Origin: Amycolatopsis nivea
GTDB lineage: Bacteria; Actinomycetota; Actinomycetes; Mycobacteriales; Pseudonocardiaceae
Direction of reading: 5' to 3'
NCBI RefSeq assembly: GCF_004522235.1
Contig: NZ_SDLT01000005.1
Location: 124,001 to 188,000 of the forward strand
Length of the DNA: 64,000 bases
Shown: positions 25,538 through 33,652 of the stretch, one piece after another
Layout: each line of letters begins with the position of its first letter
Numbering within the stretch: the stretch's first letter is position 1
Position numbers and translations under genes: made by a program
The notes under the pieces: generated by a model
Databases searched by the model: none
What the model saw: the letters and a program-made list of their open reading frames with translations, nothing else
What the model was told of the DNA's origin: nothing

Positions 25538-26047
25538 ATGGAGTTCACGATCCGGCCTGGGGCCGCCGGAGACGCAGACGTCTTGCTGGGGTTTTTCGAC
25601 GACGCCGTCGCATGGCTGGTCGCGCGGGGCAGCGCGGGCCAATGGGGCACGCAGCCGTGGAGCACGAACCCGAAACGCGTCGAACGCGTACACGAGTTCG
25701 CAGCCGAGCCCGGGTTCCGGATGGCGGAGATCGACGGACAGCCCGCGGGCGCGTTGATCCTCGGGCAAGCGATGCCGTACACCCCGCAGGTCGACGAGCC
25801 CGAACTGTACGTGCGGCTGCTCATCACCTCCCGCCGCTTCACCGGGCACCGGGTCGGCTCGCGGCTGCTGGAGCACGCGATGGACGAGGCGAAACGGCGC
25901 GGGATCGACCTCGTGCGCGTCGACTGCTGGGCGGGCGGCGACGGCGATCTGCCGCGCTATGACGAGAGCCAGGGCTTCAAGCCGACCGAGCAGTTCACTG
26001 TCGACGGCTGGCTCGGCCAGGTCCTTGAGCAACGAGTTGGGGGATAG
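25538..26047 (+). CDS. GNAT-family N-acetyltransferase
   Basis: 169 residues of the GCN5-related fold: N-terminal FTIRPGAAGDADVLLGFFDDA, a central beta strand ELYVRLLITSRRFTGHRVGSRLLEHA, whose basic loop takes the place of the acetyl-CoA pyrophosphate-binding R/QxxGxG/A motif (RFTGHRVG), and a C-terminal 'RVDCWAGGDGDLPRYDESQGF' strand-loop. It would acetylate an amine; substrate unknown. Separate transcription unit between the acc terminator and an SDR gene. Confidence 0.82.
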   Translation: MEFTIRPGAAGDADVLLGFFDDAVAWLVARGSAGQWGTQPWSTNPKRVERVHEFAAEPGFRMAEIDGQPAGALILGQAMPYTPQVDEPELYVRLLITSRRFTGHRVGSRLLEHAMDEAKRRGIDLVRVDCWAGGDGDLPRYDESQGFKPTEQFTVDGWLGQVLEQRVGG

Positions 26048-26073
26048 CGGCGCGGACTGATCCGGAGGACGAT

Positions 26074-26090
26074 ATTGGCACAGTGTCAAT
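26074..26090. promoter_or_regulatory. Palindrome in the SDR promoter region
   Basis: ATTGGCACAGTGTCAAT is a 17-bp dyad (arms ATTGGCAC and GTGTCAAT, one mismatch), 17 bp upstream of the SDR start codon and just before a GAGGAG ribosome-binding site. This is the position of a repressor operator; TetR and GntR proteins use sites like this. No candidate regulator is adjacent. Confidence 0.5.
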
Positions 26091-26107
26091 AGACTGAGGA
26101 GTCCGCC

Positions 26108-26974
26108 ATGGCGAGGCAGTCGCTCTCCGGAAAGGTCGTTGTCGTCACGGGCGGCGCGCAGGGCATCGGGGCGGCCACCGCCGCCGCGCTGCACCGGCGC
26201 GGCTCCCGGCTGGTGCTCGGCGACCTCGATCGGATCCGCGCCGAGAAAACCGCCGGTGAGCTGGGCCCGGACGTGGTCGCGTCGCCGCTGGACGTCACCG
26301 ACACGGCCGCCTTCACCGCGTTCCTGGATGACGTCGAACGCACCATCGGGCCGATCGACGTGCTGATCAACAACGCCGGCATCATGCCGCTTTCGCCGCT
26401 GGACGAGGAGGACGACGCGGCCACGCGGCGGCTGCTGGAGATCAACGTGCACGCGGTCGTGCACGGCACGCGCGAGGCGGTCAAGCGGATGAAGCCGCGC
26501 GGTCGCGGGCACATCGTGAACGTGGCGTCGATGGCCGGAAAGTCCGGATTCTCCGGAGCGGCCACGTACTGCGCTACGAAACACGCCGTGGTCGGGTTGT
26601 CCGAGTCGGTGCGGCTGGAACTGCGCGGCACCGGTGTCGAGGTGTCGTGCGTGATGCCCGCGGTGGTGCGCACCGAACTCGCGTCCGGGCTGGGCGAGGC
26701 GCGGTTCATCAAGTCGGTGGGGCCCGAGGACGTCGCGGCGGCGATCGTCGACGCGCTGGAGCGGCCGAAGTTCGACGTCTTCGTCCCGAAATCGCTCGAT
26801 CTGACCGGCCGGATCACCCGGCTGTTCCCGCGCGCGTTCGGCGAATGGCTGGTGCGCGCCCTGGGCGGCGACCAGCTGCTCGCGTCGGCCGCGCATTCGC
26901 CCGAGCGCGCCGAGTACGAGGGCAGGGCCGCCCGGAGCGCGCCGTCGGCCGTCCCGCCTGGTGGGAGCAGCTGA
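26108..26974 (+). CDS. Short-chain dehydrogenase/reductase
   Basis: 288 residues, classical SDR: TGGAQGIG nucleotide loop (about 15-22), NNAG (about 87-90), catalytic Ser in VASMAGK, and YCATK (Tyr-x-x-x-Lys, about 155-159). Acidic residues after the second strand (GDLDR) favour NAD(H). The C-terminal 30 residues are low-complexity and Gly/Ser/Ala-rich. ATG with GAGGAG 7 bp upstream. About 100 bp downstream is a PhaC-like hydrolase on the same strand; a similar pairing of SDR and alpha/beta hydrolase occurs in lipid and hydroxyacyl metabolism, so a role in hydroxy/oxo-acyl conversion is a guess. Confidence 0.88.
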   Translation: MARQSLSGKVVVVTGGAQGIGAATAAALHRRGSRLVLGDLDRIRAEKTAGELGPDVVASPLDVTDTAAFTAFLDDVERTIGPIDVLINNAGIMPLSPLDEEDDAATRRLLEINVHAVVHGTREAVKRMKPRGRGHIVNVASMAGKSGFSGAATYCATKHAVVGLSESVRLELRGTGVEVSCVMPAVVRTELASGLGEARFIKSVGPEDVAAAIVDALERPKFDVFVPKSLDLTGRITRLFPRAFGEWLVRALGGDQLLASAAHSPERAEYEGRAARSAPSAVPPGGSS

Positions 26975-27077
26975 GGCGGACGTGCGCTTGCCGGGTGCTT
27001 GCGGGAGTGGCGTGTTGATGCCGTGCCCGCGCGCACGGCAAGATGCCCGGCAGACGACGAGTTCCAGGAGGCGCAGC

Positions 27078-28133
27078 ATGGTTTCCCCACCGGCCCGGTT
27101 GGCTGCCGCGGCGGCCAATGTCGTGGGCAAGGTTTTCCAGGGTGGGGTCGCCGATCTGCGGCCGATGCCGAGGGTGCTGATCGACCAGGGGCCCAACCGG
27201 TCGGTGTACCGGATGACGCACGGCGCGGCCACGACCTCGGGCCCGCCGGTACTGCTGGTGCCGCCGCTGGCCGCGCCCGCGCTGTGCTTCGACCTGCGCC
27301 GCGGCTGCAGCCTCATCGAGCACCTGGTCGAGGGCGGACGCCCGACCTACCTGGTCGACTACGGCATGGTCGCGTTCTCCGACCGCAGGCTCGGCATCGA
27401 GCACTGGATCGACGAGGTGCTGCCGAGGGCGATCCGGAAGGTCAGCGAGGACGCCGGCGGACAGGGCGTGCACCTGGTGTCGTGGTCGCTCGGCGGGATC
27501 TTCTCGATGCTGGTCAGCGCGGACCAGCCGGGCCTGCCGATCGAATCGATCACCGCGGTCGGCTCGCCGGTCGATTTCACCGCGATCCCGATCGTCGCGC
27601 CGTTCCGCCCGCTCGTGGACCTCACCGGCGGGCACCTGCTCACCCCGGTGTACCGGGTGTTCGGCGGCGCACCGTCCTATTTGGTCACCCGGGTCTTCCG
27701 CGCCACCGGGATCTCCAAGGAGATCACGAAACCGCTGGCGATCCTGAAGAACCTCGACGACCGCGACTACCTCGCGCAGATCGAGGCCGTGGACCACTTC
27801 ATGGACAACATGTACGCCTATCCCGGGCGCACGTTCGGCCAGCTGTACCACCGCCTGTTCCGCACCAACGACCTCGCCGAGGGCACCGTCGACCTGAACG
27901 GGCGCAAGATCAGCCTGTCCGACGTGAAGACGCCGATGCTGGTGGTCGCGGGCGAAAACGACACCATCGCGCCGCGGGCGTCGGTGGAACGCGTGGTGCA
28001 GTTGCTGGAGAACGCGCCGGAGGTCCGCTTCCGCACCGCGCCCGGCGGGCACCTCGGCGTGCTCACCGGACGTCGCGCCCGGGGTACGACCTGGCGGTAC
28101 CTGGACGAGTTCCTGGACGACCGGGTCAGCTAG
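27078..28133 (+). CDS. PHA-synthase-like alpha/beta hydrolase
   Basis: 351 residues, alpha/beta hydrolase fold close to class III PhaC and related acyl hydrolases ('LLVPPLAAPALCFDLRRG' and 'TYLVDYGMV' are PhaC-like segments, shown as patterns). The nucleophile elbow reads SWSLGG with Ser at about residue 137, whereas genuine PHA synthases have Cys there, so polymerase activity is doubtful and hydrolase or acyltransferase activity is more likely. Asp in GENDTIAP and His in GGHLGV complete a triad. ATG 27078 has CAGGAGG 7 bp upstream; in-frame codons further upstream lack a start site of this quality. 3' end overlaps a convergent membrane gene by 8 bp. Confidence 0.82.
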   Translation: MVSPPARLAAAAANVVGKVFQGGVADLRPMPRVLIDQGPNRSVYRMTHGAATTSGPPVLLVPPLAAPALCFDLRRGCSLIEHLVEGGRPTYLVDYGMVAFSDRRLGIEHWIDEVLPRAIRKVSEDAGGQGVHLVSWSLGGIFSMLVSADQPGLPIESITAVGSPVDFTAIPIVAPFRPLVDLTGGHLLTPVYRVFGGAPSYLVTRVFRATGISKEITKPLAILKNLDDRDYLAQIEAVDHFMDNMYAYPGRTFGQLYHRLFRTNDLAEGTVDLNGRKISLSDVKTPMLVVAGENDTIAPRASVERVVQLLENAPEVRFRTAPGGHLGVLTGRRARGTTWRYLDEFLDDRVS

Positions 28134-28521
28134 CCGAGGGCTGCGCCGGGAAGAACCACGTCCGCACGTCGCGGGTGAGCAGCGCCCGCAGCGCGAGCCC
28201 GGAGAAAATCAGCGGCAGCAGACCGGACAGGCCCTTGCTGAGCAGCGTGACGACGCTGTTCAGCACCAGGAGGCTTTCGATGACCGCTGCGGTCACGTAG
28301 GCCCATTGCTGGCGCTTGGGCAATACGACCGCGCACACCGCGAGCGCGATGGCGGTCGCGTAGGTGATCGCGATGTAGAGCTGCGTGAGGCTGATCAGCT
28401 CGATCAGCGAAACCCCGGCCATCCCGGCCAGCAGCAGTGGGCCGATCGCGCTCAGCGCGACCTGGATCCACATGAAGATGCGGGCCTGTTTGAGGTCGGC
28501 CGGCGCCACCGGAGCGGTCAT
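28126..28521 (-). CDS. Small four-helix membrane protein, function unknown
   Basis: 131 residues with four predicted TM segments: FMWIQVALSAIGPLLLAG, a second SLTQLYIAITYATAIALAVC, a third AYVTAAVIESLLVLNSVV and a fourth GLLPLIFSGLALRALL. A short acidic-to-basic tail follows. No family recognised. ATG 28521 starts the coherent hydrophobic protein. It is convergent with the PhaC-like hydrolase (8-bp overlap) and divergent from a quinone oxidoreductase 108 bp away. Confidence 0.7.
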   Translation of the reverse strand: MTAPVAPADLKQARIFMWIQVALSAIGPLLLAGMAGVSLIELISLTQLYIAITYATAIALAVCAVVLPKRQQWAYVTAAVIESLLVLNSVVTLLSKGLSGLLPLIFSGLALRALLTRDVRTWFFPAQPSAS

Positions 28522-28629
28522 GCCGGGCAGATTAGGGCATTTCCGCGGCTTTCCGGGTGAATTGCGGGCGCCGGAGATCAATCCGATATCCGCGCGAAGT
28601 CGGTGAAAAACCGGCGGTACCGTGAAGCG

Positions 28630-29577
28630 GTGATCGCTGCATACGTGACGTCGCTCGGCGACAGTTCCCACATCAAGGTCGGGCAGCTCCCGGACCCCGA
28701 GCCGGGGCCGCGCGAGGTGCTGGTGAAAGTCTCCGCGGTGACGGTGAACCACGTCGACACCTTCATCCGCTCCGGCGCTTATCCCACCGCTCTTTCGTAT
28801 CCGTTCGTCATCGGCCGGGATCTGGTGGGCACTGTTGTCTCGTCGCCAGTAGACCGCTTCGCTCCCGGCGACCGAGTGTGGTGCAACAGCCTCGGCCACG
28901 ACGGTCGGCAAGGGTCCTTCGCCGAGTACTGCGCGGTGCCCGAGGAACGGCTTTATCGCTTGCCGGACGGGGTTTCCGACGACGCCGTCGCGGTCCTGCA
29001 CACCGCCGCCACCGCGTATCTGGGCCTCTTCGAACACGCGGGCGCCGGGTACGGCGAGACGATCGCGGTCCTCGGCGCGGCGGGCGGCGTCGGCAGCGCG
29101 GTCGTCCAACTCGCTTCGACCGCCGGCCTGCGCGTCGTCGCGACCGCCCGCGCCGAGGACGCGGAATGGTGCCGGGAATGCGGTGCCGAAGAGGTTTTCG
29201 ACTATTCCGATCCTGACCTCTACCGCAAACTCCCCGTGGTGGATCTGCTGTGGGACAACGCCGGAAAGCACGACCTGGTCTCGGCGGTGCCACTCCTGTC
29301 CCGCGGCGGCCGCATCGTGGCGATGGCCGGAATGGAATCGAAACCGACGCTGCCGATCGGCGAGCTGTACACCCGCGACGCCAGCATCCGCGGTTTCGCC
29401 ATCAGCAACGCCGGTGTCACCGCGCTGGGTTCCGCTGCCCGCGTCATCAACCGGGGCCTGTCCACCGGAATCCTCCGGCCCCGGATCGGCACTCGCCTGC
29501 CCCTGGCCTCGGCGGCGGAAGCACACCGGTTGCAGGAGTCAGGCGAGGCGCGAGGCCGGATCGTGCTGGAGGTCTAA
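28630..29577 (+). CDS. Zinc-free alcohol-dehydrogenase-superfamily quinone oxidoreductase
   Basis: 315 residues, MDR superfamily without structural zinc cysteines. The N-terminal domain contains VNHVDTFIRSGAYP and the 'FVIGRDLVGTV' strand; the Rossmann domain begins at 'IAVLGAAGGVGSAVVQLA' (AAxGGVG, about 148-155); the C-terminus ends LASAAEAHRLQESGEARGRIVLEV. Likely NADPH-dependent quinone or enone reductase. GTG 28630 is chosen at the start of family homology; a further in-frame GTG lies 9 codons upstream. It converges, with 10 bp between stops, on a second, different quinone oxidoreductase. Confidence 0.82.
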   Translation: MIAAYVTSLGDSSHIKVGQLPDPEPGPREVLVKVSAVTVNHVDTFIRSGAYPTALSYPFVIGRDLVGTVVSSPVDRFAPGDRVWCNSLGHDGRQGSFAEYCAVPEERLYRLPDGVSDDAVAVLHTAATAYLGLFEHAGAGYGETIAVLGAAGGVGSAVVQLASTAGLRVVATARAEDAEWCRECGAEEVFDYSDPDLYRKLPVVDLLWDNAGKHDLVSAVPLLSRGGRIVAMAGMESKPTLPIGELYTRDASIRGFAISNAGVTALGSAARVINRGLSTGILRPRIGTRLPLASAAEAHRLQESGEARGRIVLEV

Positions 29578-29587
29578 TCCCGCGACG

Positions 29588-30514
29588 TCACACGGTGAGG
29601 ACGACCTTGCCCCGCAGATGACCGCCTTCGAGCAGCCGATGTGCGTCAGCGATGCGCTCGAACGGGAACGTCTCCTGCACGTGGACCCGAAGCTTGCCCT
29701 GCTCGACGAGCGCGACCAGCTCCCGCAGCGCGATCGGATCCGGCTCGACCGCGATGCCGCTGAACCGCATCCCGGCCGCCTCGAACTTCGCGATCAGCGC
29801 GGTGTCCTCCTCCGCGACCGCCGTCACCAGGTGCCCGCCTGACCGGAGCACCCCCAGCGAACGCTCAGCCGCGTCGCCGCCGAGCGTGTCGAGCACAACG
29901 TCGATATCTTTGGCAGCTTCAGCGAAATCGACCTTCGTGTAGTCGATGACTTCGTCGGCCCCGAGCCCCTCGACGAACTCCCGCTTGCTCTCGCTGGCAG
30001 TGGTAATCACGTGCGCGCCAAGGGCTTTGGCAAGCTGGATCGCAACATGCCCGACCCCGCCGCCACCGCCGTGAATCAGAACGCGATCGCCGGCCGTCAC
30101 GCCGCCGAGGTCGACCAGCCCTTGCCACGCCGTCAACCCGACGACCGGCAACGCCGCGGCCTCGACGTGCGAAAGCTCCTTCGGCTTCTTGACAAGATGC
30201 AAGGCCGGAGCAGCCACCATCTCGGCGTACGCGTTGGCCGCGCGGGGAAACAACGGCATCCCGAACACTTCGTCGCCAGCCCGGAACCGCCAGCTCAACG
30301 CCTCTTCGACCACGCCGCTGACGTCCCACCCGAGCACGAACGGCGGCTCGCCGAGCAACGGAAACTCGCCCTCGCGCAGCCGCGCCTCCAACGGATTGAG
30401 CCCGATCGCCTTGACACGCACGAGGACTTCGGTAGGCAAAGCCCGGGGCTCCGGCGCGTCCACGATCGTGAGCACTTCGGGACCGCCGAGCTTCTGCTGG
30501 GTGATGATTCGCAT
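29588..30514 (-). CDS. NADP-dependent quinone oxidoreductase paired with an HxlR regulator
   Basis: 308 residues, MDR superfamily, zinc-free. It opens MRIITQQKLGGPEVL as in QOR enzymes; a glycine-rich nucleotide loop GGGGGVGHVAIQLAKALGAH is at about 147-166, and it ends ADAHRLLEGGHLRGKVVL. ATG 30514 has AGGAG 5-6 bp upstream. It is divergent from an HxlR-type repressor, the arrangement of Corynebacterium glutamicum qor2-qorR, where the regulator senses quinones and diamide. Expected role: detoxification of quinones or electrophiles. Confidence 0.85.
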   Translation of the reverse strand: MRIITQQKLGGPEVLTIVDAPEPRALPTEVLVRVKAIGLNPLEARLREGEFPLLGEPPFVLGWDVSGVVEEALSWRFRAGDEVFGMPLFPRAANAYAEMVAAPALHLVKKPKELSHVEAAALPVVGLTAWQGLVDLGGVTAGDRVLIHGGGGGVGHVAIQLAKALGAHVITTASESKREFVEGLGADEVIDYTKVDFAEAAKDIDVVLDTLGGDAAERSLGVLRSGGHLVTAVAEEDTALIAKFEAAGMRFSGIAVEPDPIALRELVALVEQGKLRVHVQETFPFERIADAHRLLEGGHLRGKVVLTV

Positions 30515-30563
30515 GACTCTCCTGGTTTCTGGAGGGGTACGAAAACCAGGCTAGGAATCCGAT

Positions 30564-30581
30564 AGGTACCTGCGGGTACCT
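30564..30581. promoter_or_regulatory. HxlR operator: AGGTACC-N4-GGTACCT
   Basis: AGGTACC (30564-30570) and GGTACCT (30575-30581) are perfect inverted repeats within the 75-bp divergent region and end 9 bp before the HxlR start codon. HxlR/QorR proteins bind such dyads between their own gene and the oxidoreductase they control. Confidence 0.7.
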
Positions 30582-30589
30582 TGGACTCC

Positions 30590-30952
30590 ATGAGCGGTAC
30601 CCGCGGCATCTTCCTCGCCGATTGCCCAGCGCGCTTGGCCGTCGACTTGATCGCCGACAAGTGGACCGTGGTCGTGCTCGCGGGCCTCAGCGAGGGCCCG
30701 GTCCGCCACGGCGACCTGGTCGAGCTGATCGGCGGCATCTCGAGGAAGGTGCTCACCCAGACGCTGCGCCGGCTGGAAGCACACGGGCTCGTTCGCCGCC
30801 AGGCGTATGCGGAGGCACCGCCGCGGGTCGAGTACGAGTTGACGTCGCTGGGAGCTACGTTGATCGAGCCGATCCATACGCTGACGGAGTGGGCTCGGGC
30901 TAATGGGGACGCGGTTTTGGATGCGCTGGATTCGGCTCAACAGAACAGTTGA
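30590..30952 (+). CDS. HxlR-family redox-sensing regulator (QorR-like)
   Basis: 120 residues. The winged helix is typical: DCPARLAVDLIADKWTVVVLAGL, then a segment with 'GDLVELIGGISRKVLTQTLRRLEAHGLV', and a wing with PPRVEYELTSLG. A single Cys near the N-terminus (DCPARL, about residue 12) matches the conserved redox Cys of this family (QorR, YodB, HypR), whose oxidation or alkylation releases DNA. ATG 30590 with almost no leader beyond the operator. Divergent from the oxidoreductase it most likely controls. Confidence 0.88.
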   Translation: MSGTRGIFLADCPARLAVDLIADKWTVVVLAGLSEGPVRHGDLVELIGGISRKVLTQTLRRLEAHGLVRRQAYAEAPPRVEYELTSLGATLIEPIHTLTEWARANGDAVLDALDSAQQNS

Positions 30953-30971
30953 GTGACGGCGTCGACTGAGA

Positions 30972-31012
30972 AGACCGCTCGGCCCGCTTCCAGCGAGCGG
31001 GCCGAGCGGTCT
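30972..31012. terminator. Bidirectional terminator between hxlR-type gene and acyl-CoA dehydrogenase
   Basis: AGACCGCTCGGCCCGCT (30972-30988) and AGCGGGCCGAGCGGTCT (30996-31012) form a perfect 17-bp stem with a 7-nt loop, ending 3 bp before the convergent dehydrogenase stop. Confidence 0.85.
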
Positions 31013-31015
31013 CGA

Positions 31016-32227
31016 TCACTTCAACTCAGCCGACGACTTCCCCAGCACCCGCCGAGCCACGATCAACTGCTGGATCTGTTGCGTCCCCTCGAAAATGTCC
31101 AGGATCTTCGCATCCCGGGACCATTTCTCCAGCAGCGATTCCTCCGTGTACCCATACGACCCGGCCAGTTCGACGCACTTCAGCGTCACATCGACCACCG
31201 TCCGCCCAGCCTTCGCCTTGGCCATCGAAGCCTGCAGCGAGTTCGGCTGACGGTTGTCCGCCATCCACGCCGATTCCAGCGTCAGCAGGTACGCGGCCTC
31301 GTAATCCGCCTCCAGTTGCAGGAAAGTCGCGGCCGCGGCGTGCTGGGTCAGGGCCGGGCGGTCGTAGTCGATGACCACGCCTGCTTCGGTGAGGATGCGG
31401 CGGGTTTCGTCCAGCGCGGCACGGGCGACGCCGATTGCCATCGCGGCTACCAGCGGGCGGGTGTTGTCGAAGGTCTGCATGACCCCGGCGAAACCCTTGG
31501 CCGTGTCGATTTCCGGCGTGCCCAGGAGGTTTTCCTTCGGCACGCGGCAGTTCTCGAAGCGCAGCACGGCGGTGTCGGACGCGCGGATGCCCAGTTTGTG
31601 TTCCACGCGCACGACCTCGAAGCCGGGCGTGCCCTTCTCCACCACGAACGACTTGATCGCGGCGCGGCCCTTCGTGCGGTCGAGCGTCGCCCAGACCACG
31701 ACGGCGTCGGCGCGCTGGCCGGACGTCACGAAGATCTTTTCGCCGTTCAGGATGTAGTCGTCGCCGTCCTCGGTGGCCGTCGTGGTGATGGCGGCCGAGT
31801 CCGAACCGCAGCCGGGTTCGGTGATCGCCATCGCGGCCCACAGGCCCTTGAACCGCTCGAGCTGCTCGTCGGTCGCCACCGAGCCGATCGCGGCGTTGCC
31901 GAGGCCCTGGCGCGGCATGGACAGCAGCAGGCCGACGTCGCCCCAGCACATTTCGATCGTGCCGAGCACCACGTTCAGGTTGGCGCCGTTGCGGTTTCCC
32001 TTGGGGCCGTCGTCCTTTTCGGACCGGCGCACGCCCGCCGCGCCCGCGCCGCCTTCGCCGGAGGAATTGAGTCCGTCCAGCAGCGCGGCGAACATGTCCA
32101 ATTCGGACGGATAGGTGTGCTCGGCGCGGTCGTACTTGCGCGAGATCGGCCGGAACACCTCGGCCGCGGCCTGGTACGCCTGGTTGATCAGCGCGCCGGC
32201 CTTCTTCGGAGCTTCCAGGTTGATCAT
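31016..32227 (-). CDS. Acyl-CoA dehydrogenase (FadE23-like, second of a pair)
   Basis: 403 residues, FAD-dependent acyl-CoA dehydrogenase. Blocks present are 'MAITEPGCGSDSAA' (FAD loop), GEKIFVTSGQRAD, 'AGSYGYTEESLLEKWSRDAK' and the catalytic-base motif IFEGTQQIQ near the C-terminus. A 40-residue insertion after residue 55 (SSGEGGAGAAGVRR...) is unusual among short-chain enzymes. It lies 28 bp after another dehydrogenase gene. The arrangement, long dehydrogenase then short one, resembles mycobacterial fadE24-fadE23, and such pairs often form heterotetramers. Start ATG 32227, with GAAAGGCAACTC upstream (AAGG core). Substrate unknown. Confidence 0.9.
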   Translation of the reverse strand: MINLEAPKKAGALINQAYQAAAEVFRPISRKYDRAEHTYPSELDMFAALLDGLNSSGEGGAGAAGVRRSEKDDGPKGNRNGANLNVVLGTIEMCWGDVGLLLSMPRQGLGNAAIGSVATDEQLERFKGLWAAMAITEPGCGSDSAAITTTATEDGDDYILNGEKIFVTSGQRADAVVVWATLDRTKGRAAIKSFVVEKGTPGFEVVRVEHKLGIRASDTAVLRFENCRVPKENLLGTPEIDTAKGFAGVMQTFDNTRPLVAAMAIGVARAALDETRRILTEAGVVIDYDRPALTQHAAAATFLQLEADYEAAYLLTLESAWMADNRQPNSLQASMAKAKAGRTVVDVTLKCVELAGSYGYTEESLLEKWSRDAKILDIFEGTQQIQQLIVARRVLGKSSAELK

Positions 32228-32255
32228 GAGTTGCCTTTCGGAGCAAGAAAAAGGA

Positions 32256-33578
32256 TCAGAGGAGGACGGCGCCTTCCATCACGCCGATCGCCCGCAGGTC
32301 GCGGTACCAGCGCTCCACCGGATGCTCCTTCACGAACCCGTGCCCGCCGAGCAGCTGCACGCCGGCGTTGCCGATCTGCATGCCCTTGTCCGTCGCGAGC
32401 TTGCGGGCGAGCGCCGCTTCCCGCGCGTATTCCTTGCCCTGCTCGGCCCGGGCGGCCGCGCGCAGCGTGACCAGGCGCAGGCCCTCCAGCTCGATCGCGA
32501 TGTCCGCCACCGAGAACGCGACCGCCTGCCGGTGGCTGATCGGTTCGCCGAACGCGGTGCGCTCGTTCACGTAAGGCACCACGTAGTCCAGCACGGCCTT
32601 GCCGACACCGGCGGCGAGCGCCGCCCAGCCGAGCCGGGAAAGCCGGACCACCTCGGTGAACACGTCCGCCTTGCCGCCGCCGAGCAGTGCGCCCGCGGGC
32701 AGCGAAACCTTCTCCAGGTGCAGCTTCCCGGTGGCCGCGCCGCGCAGGCCCATCGCGGGTTCGGACTCGATCGTCACGCCCGCGTTGGACGATTCCACCA
32801 GGAACAGCGCCGGTCCGCGGCCTTCCAGATCGGCCGAGACGATGAACAGTTCGGCCTCCGCCGCACGCGGGACGAGCGACTTCACGCCGTCGAGCTGGTA
32901 GCCCTTCGGGGTCCGCTTCGCCTTGGTGGCGGGCTTGAACGGGTCGAACAACGGCGTGCGCTCCAGCAGCACGAGCGCCGCGGCGGGCACCTGCTCGCCG
33001 GTGAACGCGGGCACGTAATCGGCCTGCTGCTGCTCGTCGCCCCACGCGACCAGCGCGGTGCTCACCGCGGACGGGGCCAGCACGGCCACCGCCAGTCCGA
33101 GGTCGCCGTGCGCGAGCGCCTCCGCGACCAGCGCGTTCGTCACGACCGAACGCTCAGTGCCCGCGCCGCCCAGCTCTTCCGGAATCCCGACGAGGCTGAC
33201 GCCCAGCTCGGCCGCGCGGCTCAGCAGGCCCTCCGGCGCGGCGAGCTTCTCGTCGGCGTCCGCGGCGGCCGGACGCAGCTGTTCGGCGGCGAACTCGCTG
33301 ACCGTCTCGACGATGAGCTTCTGGTCCTCGTCCGGCGTCAGGTCGAACAGCCCGCGGTCGTCCGGCTTCGCCAGCCGCGCCGGTTTGCCCAGCCGCTGGA
33401 CCGAGGTGAACGACCTGGTCGCCGCCCCCGCCGCGCGGAACCCGCTGCGGGTCCCCGTCTTGACCAGGTTCTGCACCGGCCCGCGCAGCCCGACCCGGTC
33501 GATCGCCTTGCTCCCGGCCAACCGGGTGAGCGCGGCCAGGCCGAGGCCCATCGCGTCTCGTTTCCTTGGCGCAGCCAT
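32256..33578 (-). CDS. Acyl-CoA dehydrogenase with N-terminal extension (FadE24-like, first of a pair)
   Basis: 440 residues. The first 75 residues are a basic, Ala/Gly-rich extension absent from standard enzymes; the catalytic fold starts around DLTPDEDQKLIVETV. FAD and substrate loops are less conserved than in its partner (for example no TEPxxGSD block), but the helix ending HPVERWYRDLRAIGVMEGAVLL keeps a Glu in the catalytic-base position and then stops directly, about 15 residues earlier than usual. This fits one partner of a heteromeric dehydrogenase in which the subunits share functions. ATG 33578 with GGGAG 7 bp upstream. An 18-bp palindrome lies 20 bp upstream of the start. Confidence 0.88.
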   Translation of the reverse strand: MAAPRKRDAMGLGLAALTRLAGSKAIDRVGLRGPVQNLVKTGTRSGFRAAGAATRSFTSVQRLGKPARLAKPDDRGLFDLTPDEDQKLIVETVSEFAAEQLRPAAADADEKLAAPEGLLSRAAELGVSLVGIPEELGGAGTERSVVTNALVAEALAHGDLGLAVAVLAPSAVSTALVAWGDEQQQADYVPAFTGEQVPAAALVLLERTPLFDPFKPATKAKRTPKGYQLDGVKSLVPRAAEAELFIVSADLEGRGPALFLVESSNAGVTIESEPAMGLRGAATGKLHLEKVSLPAGALLGGGKADVFTEVVRLSRLGWAALAAGVGKAVLDYVVPYVNERTAFGEPISHRQAVAFSVADIAIELEGLRLVTLRAAARAEQGKEYAREAALARKLATDKGMQIGNAGVQLLGGHGFVKEHPVERWYRDLRAIGVMEGAVLL

Positions 33579-33597
33579 GCAGCATCTCCCTCGCGTT

Positions 33598-33615
33598 ACC
33601 TACTCACGAGTAGGT
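33598..33615. promoter_or_regulatory. Operator-like palindrome upstream of the acyl-CoA dehydrogenase pair
   Basis: ACCTACTCACGAGTAGGT: arms ACCTACTC and GAGTAGGT around AC, perfect. It is 20 bp upstream of the first dehydrogenase start. It differs from the fadA palindrome at 36273-36288 and the acc palindromes, so it is probably read by another regulator. Confidence 0.7.
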
Positions 33616-33652
33616 TAGCGCGGCGATGCGGAATCCGCCAGTGCGGCCCGGC

